The notes below the pieces were generated by a model. That model did not search any database. It saw nothing but the letters and a program-made list of their open reading frames with translations, and had not been told where the DNA came from. Position numbers and translations under genes: made by a program. Shown one piece after another: positions 35,411-46,781 of a DNA stretch of 64,000 bases (the stretch's first letter is position 1; each line of letters starts with the position of its first letter). The stretch covers positions 359,501 to 423,500 of the forward strand of contig BRXU01000021.1 in the NCBI GenBank assembly GCA_030267565.1, read 5' to 3'. This stretch comes from Pleodorina starrii (Eukaryota; Chlorophyta; Chlorophyceae; Chlamydomonadales; Volvocaceae).

Positions 35411-38400
35411 CCGGCGGTGGTGGAGGTGGAGGTCGACTCCGCCCCTGTGCCGGCGGCGGCGCGAGTGGTGCCGCAGCAGGCGGCGGCAGGAAAGTCTGCA
35501 GCGGTGGCAGCGCATACCGCTCCTTCTGAAGGTCAGTAATTTTGTCGAGTAGTTGGCAGAGCAACTCCGTGCCTGTAGTGCCGCGGTACTCGTCAGTCAA
35601 TGTAGTACGGGCGTTCTCGACCGTGCGAACAACGTTCGCGTAGTCCTGCTGTACGATCAGGGTCGGATCACGCAGGTAGTTTGTGTACTGCTGTGCCGCG
35701 ATGATGGCGTTGCCTGTTTTGGATCCGCCCAGAGCCAGGGAGCCGCCCGGATCTGAGATGACACCAGAGATGAGCATCTGCATGCGCCGAATCACCTGGT
35801 TGATCTGCAGTACAGAAGAAAGGCGAGCGCAGAAATGCCGTTCCTTGAGTGACTCTTTTTGTTCACTGAATGACCTGGTTGATGCATATAATGTCCGATT
35901 CCACGACGGCGATCGAGTCTCGGCAGCAGGGCACGCCAGGAGAGGGTCATGCATTCGGCATCCATTTATTACGCACAAAACGCCATGCAGATGTTTTCCC
36001 CAGAAAGGACAGTTATATACCCGGGTGCAGGTAGGACAGGGTGGCTAGCCTACTTAAGATATCGATATATAATCGGGGGAAACGTTTGGAAATCTGAAGA
36101 TAATTTTGCCGTGCAAAAAGCTGAAGGTTCCGATAATCCGGCCTCACAGGTGGGCATGGTATCTCCCGGGGCCGTGTTTAGCCGGGAAAATCCCCTCCTA
36201 GACAGATCCTGACAGATACTCCCAGAAATTCTGAGCCAGGAGTATCTCTGGCCGTAGATAATCACCCTGGTGCAGGAGAGGCAAGGTCCCGCGAGGCGAG
36301 GTCTCACTGCTGGCAGTGCATGCCGCCATACGTGCTGCCCTACATCCGTACCGGTAGGCTGTTGACGTCGGACGGTGCAAGCTTGAGGTACCGCCGAGTG
36401 ATGCCGCCAGCGTCACCGCTGGCTTCATAGTCGTCGTCATCATCGCTGATTACGTCACCCTCAGGCCAATCGACGTGGATAAACCACCATCCACTGCTGC
36501 TGCTGCTGGTTGTCCATCAATGACACGGCGCCGGCCGTGGCGTACTGCCCGCCCGCCGCCGCCAGCCGACCATCATCCCCCGCCTTATCATTGCCCTCCC
36601 AGAGCATTCTTCGTGACACGGCCGACGGCGCATGTGGCGCGTAGAAAATGCTGGGCATGACGTCGGGGCCGACCACCATGAGCGCTTTGCCATTGGCGAC
36701 GTAACCGACCAACCGATCTTGCGTGTACGGATCGTTGTACAGCTCCTCGTACGACCCGACTACGTACACGTCGCACTTGAGGTGGCCGAAGTCCATGAAA
36801 TCCGCCACAGGCACCACCAGCGAGCGCAGCCCTGCCTGCTTCTCCGAGTTGTACTTGTTGCCAAACCTCCTCTCCAGGTGCCTGCCGTACCATAGTACGA
36901 CACCATGTACGACAAGGAACAAGGCGTCAGCCGCAGTGGGTGGGTCAGAGATGAACGCAGATGGGCTACAAAGAACGGTGTTAGGCGGCAGTCAACCTCT
37001 CCCCCCTCGCCCCCCCCCACACACACACATACACACACACACATACACACACACATACACACACACATACACACACACCGCTGGTGTACAGCTGCGGTGG
37101 GGTGGCCCTTCGTTGGTTGTTGACATGGTGGCGCGTCCGGTGCACGCCAGCAGGACGTTTACGGAATGTAAAGCCAGCGGTACAGCTGGCCGTGCCCAAA
37201 GCGTTTTACTTGGGCCGGAAGCGACCAGTGCTAGCACCAGGACCCTCCCCCCTGCTGCCGGAGCCCGCCGTCGCTGTATCCCTATCCGTCGCCCGCCACA
37301 TAAACCGGTGCTGCCGTACATACGATCGCTTAGTTCGATTCCGACCTAGTTACGTGGATTAATCCTTCTCAGGTTACACTGATGACCCTCCTATTGCCTA
37401 CCTAGGCAACTGTTTGAACATCGGGTCGGAGACGCACAACGTCGCCTTCTTGCCGTACGTCTGGTGTAGGAAAGGGAAAGGGAGGGTACGGTAGTGACCA
37501 AGCAACGGGTCAGTGTAAGTGTTTATAAAGTGTTTAGGAACCTTTTCGCGTGCCTAAATATCTACGTAGCAACCAAGTGGCTGCTGGGGAGAATTTTCCC
37601 AGCAACCACCTTAGGAACGTGTTCCGGTTAGGAACGTGTTCCGGGGGCTGCGCCGCCGAACCGGGGGCTACACCGCCGATTACATCGAATATCCCCCTAA
37701 ATGGTTTCAAACGTAGCGACCGCGAGGTGACACTTGTCAGCCAGTCGGTCACCATTTTACGTTTACGGGGAGGCGGCCTTTCCTGCAGTGCTTGCGGGTT
37801 CGGAGGCGGCGGGACCCCTGCCTTCCCCGAGCAGCAAACCACCGACACACCCAGCCGCGCCCGTAATAACGCGCGCTCTATCTGCTGTTCCTCTCATCAC
37901 ACCGACCTCCCCCCCTTTAACCGAGATGCACGTAGCGCGAACCTTGCTCACGACGTTACTGGCAAGCCAAGCCAAGCTTTCCAACCTATACATCTGTTGG
38001 TTAGGGGCCTTTATTTGCTTGGGATTGTTTGACTCGCGCGGCGGTACGGCAAGCCGAGACGAGCGAGCCGAGCATGGCAATGTCGAAGCCCCAGAAACAG
38101 GCCAAATTGCCAAAACCTTCTGCCGAGATGGTTGCCGAACCGGCACCACACCCATTTTCCCATTGACCACCTGGTTACTGGAGGCTCGGGCCACACATCT
38201 CCCAGCAAACCCCTTCCGGACGGGACTTCTTTTCTCAGCACCAATTGGTTGCTAACAACCCCTTCAAAAGCGTAGGCTTCTCGGTACGAGAAGGCGGGTT
38301 CTCGGAGGAAGTAGTTGTTGTATCTCCTTGTCGTACTTTCGACATCGGAGTTTTTTCTAAGAATTTTCTCTGGAACGGCTATTCGCCGTGTTGTGACTTC

Positions 38401-41400
38401 GGTTCGTTCACCCTTTTGTTCCCGCCGCCTCTCGCAACCTGTTTGGCGCGCGCGGCGCGTCGCTTGGCCACCGGGTCTGGACCGCCCGGTGGTTGAGAGC
38501 CTAGGTCACGGCCGGCCACTGGTCCAACGTGAAAATGGGGATTTGACGTGGTTTTATGGATGGAGACGAGCGAGTACGTAGGGGTCGAGCCGAACAGCGG
38601 GGAGACCGGGTTTATCGCCAAGCCGATCAGCGAGCGGGGCCGCGGAAGGGGTTGGCTGGGTTGTATGTGGCACCAGTTATTAGTTACATCGTCGGTTAGG
38701 TGCACAACGAACGTCGTTGGTGGCGGTTGTAAGTCGGGACCCGGCTCTGGTGGCATCGCCGCTAGGGCTTCATTTAGCGAGCGTTACTTAGGTGCAACAA
38801 ATGAGGACAAGAAACATTGATCAGGGTGCGTGATCGCCGAGTCAGTCGAAGGTAGGGGGAGCCGTGCGCGGCTGCAAGTTGAGTCGAGAGGGTGCGTACC
38901 GGCATGTGTGCAGTACTGAAACATCACACGCAAGCTCGCCGTACCTGATTTCCGGCTGACCATGCTGCAATTTTCAGTATCAGCATATCCAACGGCGGCC
39001 GCTTGAGGTAGGCCCTGCAGCACTCGGACACCATCCGCTGCGCTCCAAAGACACTCAGGCGACCTCTGCCGTACCTTGCCACACTGATAACGGGTTCACC
39101 CGAAGGTCCCGCTGCGATGGGCACGGCGGCGCCCCACTGGAGAATGGTGGTAGCGGCGTATGTGTTCCTCAGGGACGCAAAGGTGCTGAAGATGTCTGGT
39201 GTAAGAAGTTGTGGGACGTCGACAGCAAGGATGGTGTTCACTTCTTCCTCGATGGTCTGGACGGTTTGTGGTGGTGGCGGCGGGGGGGGAGGTGACGATG
39301 TCGGCTGGAGAGGTGTGCCGAGGGGCGGTGATGGTGGTGGCGGCGACGGCGGCCGTGGCGGTGGCCGCGGTGGCGGGGAGGGCGGCCGGGAAGGGATTGG
39401 CGGCGGGTGAGGTGATGGAGGCGACGGCGGCGGTGGCGACGACGGCAGCGGCGGCTTTGGCGGCGGGGGCCGACGAGCTCTGCCCGGGGGCGGCGACGGT
39501 GGTGGAGGGCTGGGCTGTGGAGGGCGAGGTGACGGTGGTGGTGAAGCTGACAGCGGTGGCGGTGACGCTGCAACCAAATGGAAGGGGGGAGACGTACGCG
39601 TTTCGTTCGGGAACAGGGATGGCGGTAGGCGGGCCCTGAAGAGCGCCGCAAACGTACGGCTGACCCCCAACCAACAATCCCCGGGAATACATCGGGCGTC
39701 TGTGAGCCTGACAGCTTCTGAAGCGCACTACAGCTGCTTCCACTAATGGTGATCCTGAAGGTCACTTGAAACAATACACTGTTGCCCGAATCATTCGCAA
39801 GTACACTGTGCACCCGGATCATTCCCCCATTCTCCCCACTTACTGGCAGTGCCGGTAGTTCCAATGGTGATGGATCCCAGCACGGCCCCCGCGGAGACCC
39901 GCAGCCCTGCCAGCCAGCTGCCAACGGGCACCGATGCGGAGCTTGCCTGGATCAGGCGCCGCCGGGAAGCCGCTGCGGAGCAGCCCTGGGTTCGAGCCTC
40001 AGTGCCGTCATTAAAATAAAGAGCCATGCCGGAGAACTGATTACCGCTGTTACAGCACACCGTTACAGAGGTGAGGTTTCCGTCGGTGAGATCAATTGTC
40101 TCTGATTTGAAGAATTTGGAGCCCGGCTGATAGATAATGCCCTTAGCTGTATGTGTGGTCCTCCGGGGTCGAACTGATGACGTTAGGTCCAGGACAAGTG
40201 CCGCCAACACAACATCCGTGCTGGTAGACATGAGGTCGAACCGGATGAATGTCATTGATTGGATGACATCGAAATGAGGGTCGATGCTGGTGTCTGAGAG
40301 TGAGTCAAAAGGGGTGTCAACAGCGGAGGTGGGCGAGCAATAGGGTTGACCATACGACACGACCTTGTTGGCCGCCACGAGGACTTCTGTGGGCGGTGGC
40401 GGGTTTGGTGATGACGGCAACTTTGGCGGCGGCCGTGGTGCCTTAAGTGGCGGTGTGCTGATAAAAGCCGGCGAGGGGCTGGGCGGCCCAGGCGATGGCG
40501 GCGAAGGGCTGGGTGGCGCCAGCGCCGGCGGAGAGGGCCTGGGCGGATATGGCGACGGCGGCGGGGGGCTGGGCGGCACCGGAGGCGACGGCGGCGGGGG
40601 GCTGGGCGGCGCAGGCGGCGACGGCGGCGGGGGGCTGGGCGGCGCAGGCGGCGCCGGCGGCTCGGGGCTGGGCGGCGCCGGAGGCGACGGCGGCGGGGGG
40701 CTGGGCGGCGCAGACGGCGACGGCGGCTCGGGGCTGGGCGGCGCAGACGGCGACGGCGGCTCGGGGCTGGGCGGCGCAGACGGCAACGGCGGCTCGGGGC
40801 TGGGCGGCGCCAGAGGCGACGGCGGCGGGGGGCTGGGCGGCGCCGGAGGCGACGGCGGCGGGGGGCTGGGCGGCGCAGCCGGCGACGGCGGCTGGGGGCT
40901 GGGCGGCGCAGCCGGCGACGGCGGCTCGGGGCTGGGCGGCGCCGGAGGCGACGGCGGCGGGGGGCTGGGCGGCGCCGGAGGCGCCGGCGGCCGGGGGTTG
41001 GGCGGCGCAGGCGGCGACGGCGGCTCGGGGCTGGGCGGCGCCGGAGGCGACGGCGGAGGGGGGCTGGGCGGCGCAGGCGGCGGTGGAGGCGGGGGGCTGG
41101 GCAGCGCCAGAGGCGACGGCGGCGGGGGGCTGGGCGGCGCAGGCGGTGACGGCGGCGGGGGGCTGGGCGGCGCCGGAGGCGACGGCGGCGGGGGGCTGGG
41201 CGGCGCAAGCGGCGACGGCGGCGGGGGGCTGGGCGGCGCCGGAGGCGACGGCGGCGGGGGGCTGGGCGGCGCAGGCGGCGACGGCGGCGGGGGGCTGGGC
41301 GGCGCAGGCGGCGACGGCGGCTCGGGGCTGGGCGGCGCCGGAGGCGACGGTGGCGGGGGGCTGGGCGGCGCCGGAGGCGACGGCGGCGGGGGGCTGGGCG

Positions 41401-42670
41401 GCGCAGGCGGCGACGGCGGCTCGGGGCTGGGCGGCGCCGGAGGGGACGGCGGCTCGGGGCTGGGCGGCGCCGGAGGCGACGGCGGCGGCGGGCTGGGCGG
41501 CGCAGGCGGCGACGGCGGCTCGGGGCTGGGCGGCGCCGGAGGCGACGGCGGCGGGGGGCTGGGCGGCGCAGGCGGCGACGGCGGCGGGGGGCTGGGCGGC
41601 GCAGGCGGCGACGGCGGCGGGGGGCTGGGCGGCGCAGGCGGCGACGGCGGCGACGGCGGCGGGGGGCTGGGCGGCGCCGGAGGCGACGGCGGCTCAGGGC
41701 TGGGCGGCGCCGGAGGCGACGGCGGCGGGGGGCTGGGCGGCGCCGGAGGCGACGGCGGCGGGGGGCTGGGCGGCGCAGGCGGCGACGGCGGCGGGGGGCT
41801 GGGCGGCGCAGGCGGCGACGGCGGCGGGGGGCTGGGCGACGCCGGCGGCGACGGCGGCGGGGGTTTGGGCGGCGCAGGCGGCGACGGCGGCGACGGCGGC
41901 GGGCGCCTGGGCGGCATCATCGGATCCCACGGCGGGTCTGGAAACGTTACGCTCGAAATAGAGGTAATGCCCGTTTGCTTTAATGTCCGTACATGAGCTA
42001 ACACAGTGTCGAACACTCGATTCGAGGCATGTTGGTTCACTGGACTCTGTACCAACGGCCATGTACCTGCCGATGTAGCATTTCGCCGTTGCTGGAACAT
42101 TCCCACTTTACGGGGATTGCTGGACAGATCGCACCCGCTGCAGCTGCCGCTGTCAGTGCTGCCACTGCCATTGCTGGGGCCATCATCCCCATGCTCTGGG
42201 CCCTGCTGTCCTGAAGCAGGAGGGATCTCCCCTGGAGCAGTCCAAGTTCCGATGTGGTCCCGAATAGGTTTCCGTTGATGCTTGTACTTGTGTCCAGCCG
42301 ATTGGTAGTTGGTCGCGTCCTGGTTTGTCACCGCATACGAACCGGCTGCCACATTAACTGCTGTACTGGCCATCAGCTCTGGCTTGTGCCTGCCAGCCAG
42401 ATAGCCCGAGCCCAACCTGCTGGCACCGTCACTGTTGCTGCTCGCAATCCTGTTGCCGCTGGCGCCTTCATCACTGCTGCTGCTGCTCCTATCGCCGGCC
42501 AAAGGGTTGGATTCTTCTCGTGCAACGAAATCGAGGCCTGCAGGAGGATGGGTGCGCTCGGTGGTGGGTGTGTCTTCAAGCGTGCAAGCCCTGAAGACGT
42601 GAAGTGTGACATCCCCAGTCACGCGCCGCAAATAGTGGCCTAAAAAGGTCCATTGAGCGAAGGGACGCAA
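35411..42670 (-). CDS. Ser-Pro-rich matrix protein with TCAF-like domain
   Basis: Exons read on the minus strand: about 42,670-39,844, 39,717-38,945, about 36,880-36,352 and 35,804-35,411. Exon 1 has about 240 low-complexity residues, then about 40 repeats of SPPPPSPPAPP (some with SPEPP), then a Cys-containing globular stretch (CCNSGNQFSGMALYFNDG). Exon 2 opens with a second Pro-rich linker and then reads VNTILAVDVPQLL and VISVARYGRGRLSVFGAQRM. Exon 3 continues CDVYVVGSYEELYNDP and YVANGKALMVVGPDVMP. These match the order in TCAF/FAM115 glutamine-amidotransferase-like domains (GxVxxxARYGxGRxxVxxH, DVY, YVxxGxxLxVxG); the assignment is from memory. Exon 4 has SGVISDPGGSLALG and ends in a poly-Pro stretch at donor GTATGT. 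Junctions 1-2 and 3-4 are phase-consistent; the 2-3 boundary and a frame switch near 36,490-36,560 (perhaps a 52-bp intron) are unresolved. The 5' end has no ATG or signal peptide, so an upstream exon is expected. A secreted matrix role is inferred from the rod. Confidence 0.66.
36037..36269. mobile_element. hAT-type MITE, copy 2
   Basis: Begins CAGGGTGGCT, ends CACCCTG and matches copy 1 (460-715) over its length. Right flank gtgcagga and left flank gtgcaggt (36,025-36,032) are alike but separated from the element by four bases on the left. It sits in the intron between the last two visible exons of the matrix-protein gene. Confidence 0.78.
37018..37079. repeat. (CA)n/(CACACATA)n microsatellite
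   Basis: Sixty bases of alternating CA with TA interruptions, inside the 2-kb intron of the matrix-protein gene. The rest of that intron (about 37,080-38,940) has no recognisable gene. It includes a doubled GGAACGTGTTCCGG near 37,615-37,645. Confidence 0.92.
40560..41935 (-). repeat. 33-bp coding minisatellite, ~41 units
   Basis: Period 33 bp, so each unit keeps the frame and encodes 11 residues (SPPPPSPPAPP). The antisense frames give Gly/Ala-rich strings of several hundred residues that are shadows. Unit variants alternate (SPEPP against SPPPP), and a 9- to 12-bp slip is seen near 41,645-41,660 and 41,885-41,900. Confidence 0.93.
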
Positions 42671-42980
42671 GGGAGCCGGCTTCAGAGGGGCTCATGATAT
42701 ACAGTGTGCGGCCCCAGGCTGGTTTTGGCAGCGGCCTCACGATCCAACCCCACGGGGCGGCAGTGCCACCTGCAGGCCTTCACGCCTCCCTTGTATCTGA
42801 GGTGAAATTCGGTTTATGGGATTCGCGCCAAGAACCCTAGCAAATGCGACCGCTAGGTTCTTGGGGCTCAGTTAGGAGCAAAGCTGTTCTGGCAGCGGGG
42901 GACCCGCAGCGGGAATAAATAAACCGTAGTCTCGAAAGCGCCATTCGCTCCCATTGCGATTGGTTGTTTGCGATGAACGT
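42671..42980. other. no supported gene
   Basis: May hold the 5' exon or promoter of the matrix-protein gene, but I cannot identify a start codon with a signal peptide. Confidence 0.35.
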
Positions 42981-43043
42981 GATGCTGTTGGAGAATTGGC
43001 TCACTGCCATACTGGCGCCAGTATGGCAGTGAGCCAACGGCAG

Positions 43044-43874
43044 TGAGCGCACGGCAAGAGAACCCTGGCTCTGTCCCAGAAGCGCATGGTTTCGGAGTTG
43101 GTGTCGAGTTACGGCATGGAAGGTGCGCAGCCTAAGCCCGTTCCCATGGCTCAGGGCACCGTCCTGGTCAAGGCGAGCAGTGAGGAGCGATTGGATCGTG
43201 GGAGGTGCCCGTACAGCGAACTTGTTGGCAGTCTGCTGTACATCGCCGGGTGCACGCGCCCCGACATCTCCTATGCCGTGGGAGTTCTGACGCGGCACAT
43301 GGCGAATCCGTCGATGGCGCACTGGAAGGCCGCAAAGGAGGTCGTGCGTTATTTGGCGGGTACTGTCGATTACGGGATCGTCTTCGGAGGAGAGCGCGTG
43401 AGTGAAGGAATGGTCGGTTTTAGCGATGCTGACCACGCGGGCTGCTTGGACAGCCGGAGGTCCACGACGGGCTACGTGTTTACGGTGCACGGTGGCGCTG
43501 TCAGCTGGGCGAGCAAGATCCAGCGGAGCGTTGCTGTCTCAACCATGGAGGCCGAGTATATGGCGGCTTCGGAGGCTTCGAAGGAGGCGCTATGGCTGCG
43601 GCAACTGCTGTCGAATTTGAAATACAAGGTCCGCCCGACAGCGATCAACTGCGACAGCCAGAGCGCGATCAAGGTCATCAAGAATCCGGTTGTGTCGGTC
43701 AAATCGAAGCACATCGCGATCCGGTATCACTCCGTTCGCGAGCAGGTCATGTTTGGTTCGGTCGTGATGGTTGATTGCCGTACGGATGAGATGGTAGCTG
43801 ATATTTTGACGAAGCCGCTGCCGACGGAGAAGTTTGAGCAGCACCGCGCGAGCATGGGGGTGTGCAAGATCTGA
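43044..43874 (+). pseudogene. Ty1/Copia polyprotein, 3' end with RNase H
   Basis: In-frame from a stop at 43,044-43,046, first in-frame ATG at 43,086, stop at 43,872-43,874. It reads the RT-RNase H junction (ALSQKRMVSELVSSYGM, YSELVGSLLYIAGCTRPDI) and then the Copia RNase H: GFSDADHAGCLDSRRSTTGY (first Asp), STMEAEYMAASEASKEALWL (Glu), DSQSAIKVI (Asp), SKHIAIRYHSVRE, and the closing DILTKPLP. All three acidic residues are kept and the frame is intact. Gag, protease, integrase and most of RT are missing: the upstream sequence stops abruptly next to the palindrome at 42,999-43,036. It is thus a truncated copy with a recently intact 3' end. Confidence 0.93.
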
Positions 43875-43885
43875 CCGCGTGGGAG

Positions 43886-44029
43886 TGTTGAGGTTCGGAC
43901 TATTACGTCCAGACTTGCACTGCTCCGGAACTGTACGACATCTCTATCTGGGGTGCTTTTCCTAGCAGAGCATTGTCTGTCTTACTTGTAACATCGGAAT
44001 GTCTACCAATTGACTCTCGATCCACAACA
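43886..44029 (+). repeat. putative Copia LTR (144 bp)
   Basis: Begins TGTTGAGG right after a purine run (gtgggag) 11 bp past the Copia stop codon, and ends CACAACA. It therefore has the TG...CA and TGTTG/CAACA ends usual for Copia LTRs. It contains TGTAA (about 43,987), the green-algal polyadenylation signal. A single LTR is visible, so the call cannot be confirmed by comparison within the window. Confidence 0.6.
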
Positions 44030-44100
44030 GGTTATGAGCCCCGTGGCCGTGCGTTCTCTTGAGCCATGTGTGGAACCCGAGGTGCGGGTTCGATTCCTTG
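44030..44100 (+). other. PBS-like / tRNA-like sequence
   Basis: GGTTATGAGCCCC (44,030-44,042) is the reverse complement of a Met-tRNA anticodon arm (GGGGCTCATAACC), the internal primer site used by some Copia elements. About 45 bp on lies GGGTTCGATTCC, a good Pol III B box. It is either the start of a second, tandem Copia unit or a tRNA-derived insertion. Confidence 0.4.
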
Positions 44101-44313
44101 TGGGAGCGGGGTCTCTCGACCAGAAGATTGGGTCCGAGCGCGGTGCGCTGCCCAATATGATGGGAGAATTGGGCTCGCCTGGCGTCAGGGCACCGGTCAC
44201 CTGGGAGGTGGCTGGGTACGTTGCCTCAGAGAGCGCACGTATTGTTGGAGAATTGGCTCACTGCCATACTGGCGCCAGTATGGCAGTGAGGGAGCCAATT
44301 CTCCAACAGATGC

Positions 44314-44993
44314 CCCACGGACTCCTCCATCGCCACCTCGCTGCTCGGTTCGGAGACCCGCCGCTTGCGAGTTGCGCGTTAGGGAGTGCAACGCCGGGTG
44401 CAGTGCATGGTAAAAACTACCAACGAGCCAGCGCAAAACGTTGTTGTTAAATGCAACTCCGTTTGCAGGCAATACGCCCTGTGGCGCGTACGAAACGCGG
44501 TCAGCCCGCGCACACCATTGCAGACCCGGCCATTCGAGCGCCTGTTCGTTAATCATTATGGCTTCATACAGTTACTATTACATGCATTTAGCATCCGAAT
44601 GCGACGTATCATGAATGTATGTAAGGGTTCGATGCAATTCTTGCAAATGCGTGCGTACGGTAACCAGGCGTCACTGTGCGCGAGGCCGTGTAACCCCAGG
44701 CGACTGTGTGCTCAGTGCCAAGCAAATAAGTGACATCATACATGAAAGAAAGAAAAGAAAGAAAGAAAGTTTACGTTGGATCGTAAGCCCTAGCGTGTGT
44801 GAAGGGAGCAGACTGATGCCTCAACGGCGGGTACAGCCCATTACCGCGGTGACCGCCTTTTTGACTAAGATCGGTTGCTTCTCCCACCCACTCAGCATCT
44901 AGGCTCCGTCTCACTCGGATGATATCTGGGTACCCGCACGCATTCTTCCCATATATGCCAGACACATCATTGTTGAACATTCAACCCTGATGA
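44314..44993. other. no supported gene
   Basis: Contains an (AAAG)n-type run at about 44,742-44,771. No open frame here resembles a known family. Confidence 0.45.
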
Positions 44994-45157
44994 GTTCTAC
45001 CAGTGCAGGGGACAGGGACATGGCTAAAGAGCCAAGGGATCACCTGCTGTTCGTTCCCACACCAGGGCCCCCATCGGTCACCCAACCCTCTGCAAAGGCC
45101 AGGATCGAACTGATGCTCTCTCGGCCACAAATTCAGTGCCCTAACTCTCAGGCACTA
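44994..45157 (-). mobile_element. tRNA-derived SINE, copy 2
   Basis: Same element and orientation as 3,863-4,031. On the minus strand the head reads GCCTGAGAGTTAGGGCACTG with B box AGTTCGATCC, and it ends TCCCCTGCACTGGTAGAACT. Confidence 0.76.
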
Positions 45158-45940
45158 CTGCCTAGGAATACATCATCATACATGATCCAATGGTATCCAA
45201 TCTGCCACATATCGCCTACTCACCTTTTGTCGAACCCACTCTCGCAGCAAAGCACCGCGGCGCATGGCTCGACAAGAGCAAGCACCAAACTGTTATCAAT
45301 ATCAGTTGCATCCTACGCGCTGTGTACGGGCTGTTGGCGTCGCGCTGCTTTAATCGGATGCAGCGCGGATGCTGCTCGACTATCGTAAGGTCGGCGTAAG
45401 GTACGTTGGCTTCGCAATCAACCAGCTTTGTTGTAGGCACACATCTCGTCTCGGCATATAGAGTCCAGACATTAAACGGTGTATTAGGTTGGTTCCTACT
45501 TGGATGCACACAGATTCGACTTCTAACGAAAGGACTGGGCGTCTCTATGTGTCCGACACCAAAATCTTCATGTTTTCAGCCGCCATAATGCAATAAATTC
45601 AAGACAAGAAATGTTCACTAACGTATAATTTGTTGTTCTTACTTGAGCAGGCGATGGGCAAAATGCACAGCATTGTACCTTGTGTCGTGCGTCATACCGT
45701 TTCAAATACGCGAAACTCGACGCGATTCCTACCACCCTTCTCGCGCTGTTCCTTCTTAGTATGCAAGGATTGTAACAAGGGGAACCGGTTATGTAGGACA
45801 TCATTATTGGACGACTGGACGTATATTAACGATTTGACACATGCACGCAATTTGCCACGTCCTAACCGGTGAATGTTATTAGGAAATTGAATTTTTGTTG
45901 TTTGAGAGCACGACGACCAAACATGTGCATATTCCGTCAG
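45158..45940. other. no supported gene
   Basis: Nothing recognisable, except that 45,793-45,855 (AGGACATCATTATTGGACG then AACGATTTGACACATGCACG) is related to 48,614-48,676. This is a small dispersed repeat of unknown type. Confidence 0.45.
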
Positions 45941-46275
45941 GAGGGCCAATATGTAGCCGAGCCCTGCGAATCCCGGCTTTGTTATGTTGCAATCCGACCA
46001 TCATCCTCCTCTGCGTCCTTCACGGCAATTGTAAGTTTGCAGTGCGCACGCCCAAAGCAATTGCGCGTTGCGTGTACATACATTCAAGGTACTGCTTTTT
46101 ATTTTAGTCACGAGGGCCAATATGTAGCCCAGCCCTACGTTGCCCGGCTGTCGTGTTTGTGCATTTTGCAATCCGTTCCTCAGCCTGTTCCGCCTCCTTC
46201 ACGGCAATCCTAAGTTTGCAGTGCGCACGCCCAAAGCAATTGCGCGTTGCGTGTACATTAATTCCTGGTACGGCC
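45941..46275. repeat. 171-bp tandem duplication
   Basis: Unit 1 (45,941-46,111) and unit 2 (46,112-46,275) both begin GAGGGCCAATATGTAGCC and contain AGTTTGCAGTGCGCACGCCC with CAAAGCAATTGCGCGTTGCG. They differ at many positions, so the duplication is not recent. Confidence 0.85.
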
Positions 46276-46781
46276 GATTATTGCCTTTAACAAGTAAGGG
46301 CCTCCGGCAGTCCCGCTTTTGGTGTAATCAAGGCGTGTGTAGCGGTATTCAGGAGGTTCATGTGCGGTCAGGGCATGGCTCCCAAAACACGTCCTAAACA
46401 CGGATGCAAGCTTGCAAGGCCCAACACATCCGCCAGCCACGCCCGCGCGACAACGCGCAGCTAAGAACGTAAGAAGCGGGATCCATCAGGGTTGGCTAGC
46501 GGCAGTCGGAAGTAGGAGAGGCAGGCGAAGGCAGCAAAGTGCTTGCGAGTGTACGTGATTTACGTTCAGTTGGGGTGTTGCAGGCTGTGCCCACCGGTAA
46601 AGCGGTTGGTAGCCAAGCCCTGCGTGCGGTGCGCAGGAGTTTGCGACCCCAGCCTGCAGCATCCCCGCAGCAGCCGCGCTCGCGCCGCAACAGAGGCTCC
46701 ACAGCTTTGTCCGGTGGTTCACCGCAATAATGCGCCGAAGGCTCAGTGTCTGCTGTGGCCGTTGCATATGCAATGCAGTAG
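46276..46781. other. no supported gene
   Basis: No recognised gene, repeat or RNA. It separates the tandem duplication from the LINE fragment. Confidence 0.4.

Larger units (their letters stand above)
42986..44308 (+). mobile_element. composite element with TIRs and 5-bp TSD
   Basis: Starts TGTTGGAGAATTGGCTC and ends GAGCCAATTCTCCAACA, a perfect 17-bp terminal inverted repeat. GATGC flanks it on both sides (42,981-42,985 and 44,309-44,313). The first 48 bp (42,986-43,033) recur exactly at 44,243-44,290, and each copy contains the palindrome centred on CATACTGGCGCCAGTATG. Inside are the Copia fragment, its LTR and a tRNA-like stretch. It may be a non-autonomous element that captured Copia sequence, or Copia nested beside foldback copies. 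Confidence 0.7.

Noticed and set aside
40365..41996. Plus-strand Gly-rich frame of 543 codons (GGDGGGGLGGAG repeats)
   Set aside because: Exact antisense of the SPPPPSPPAPP rod. The minus strand continues into globular domains through phase-consistent introns, and the plus strand does not.
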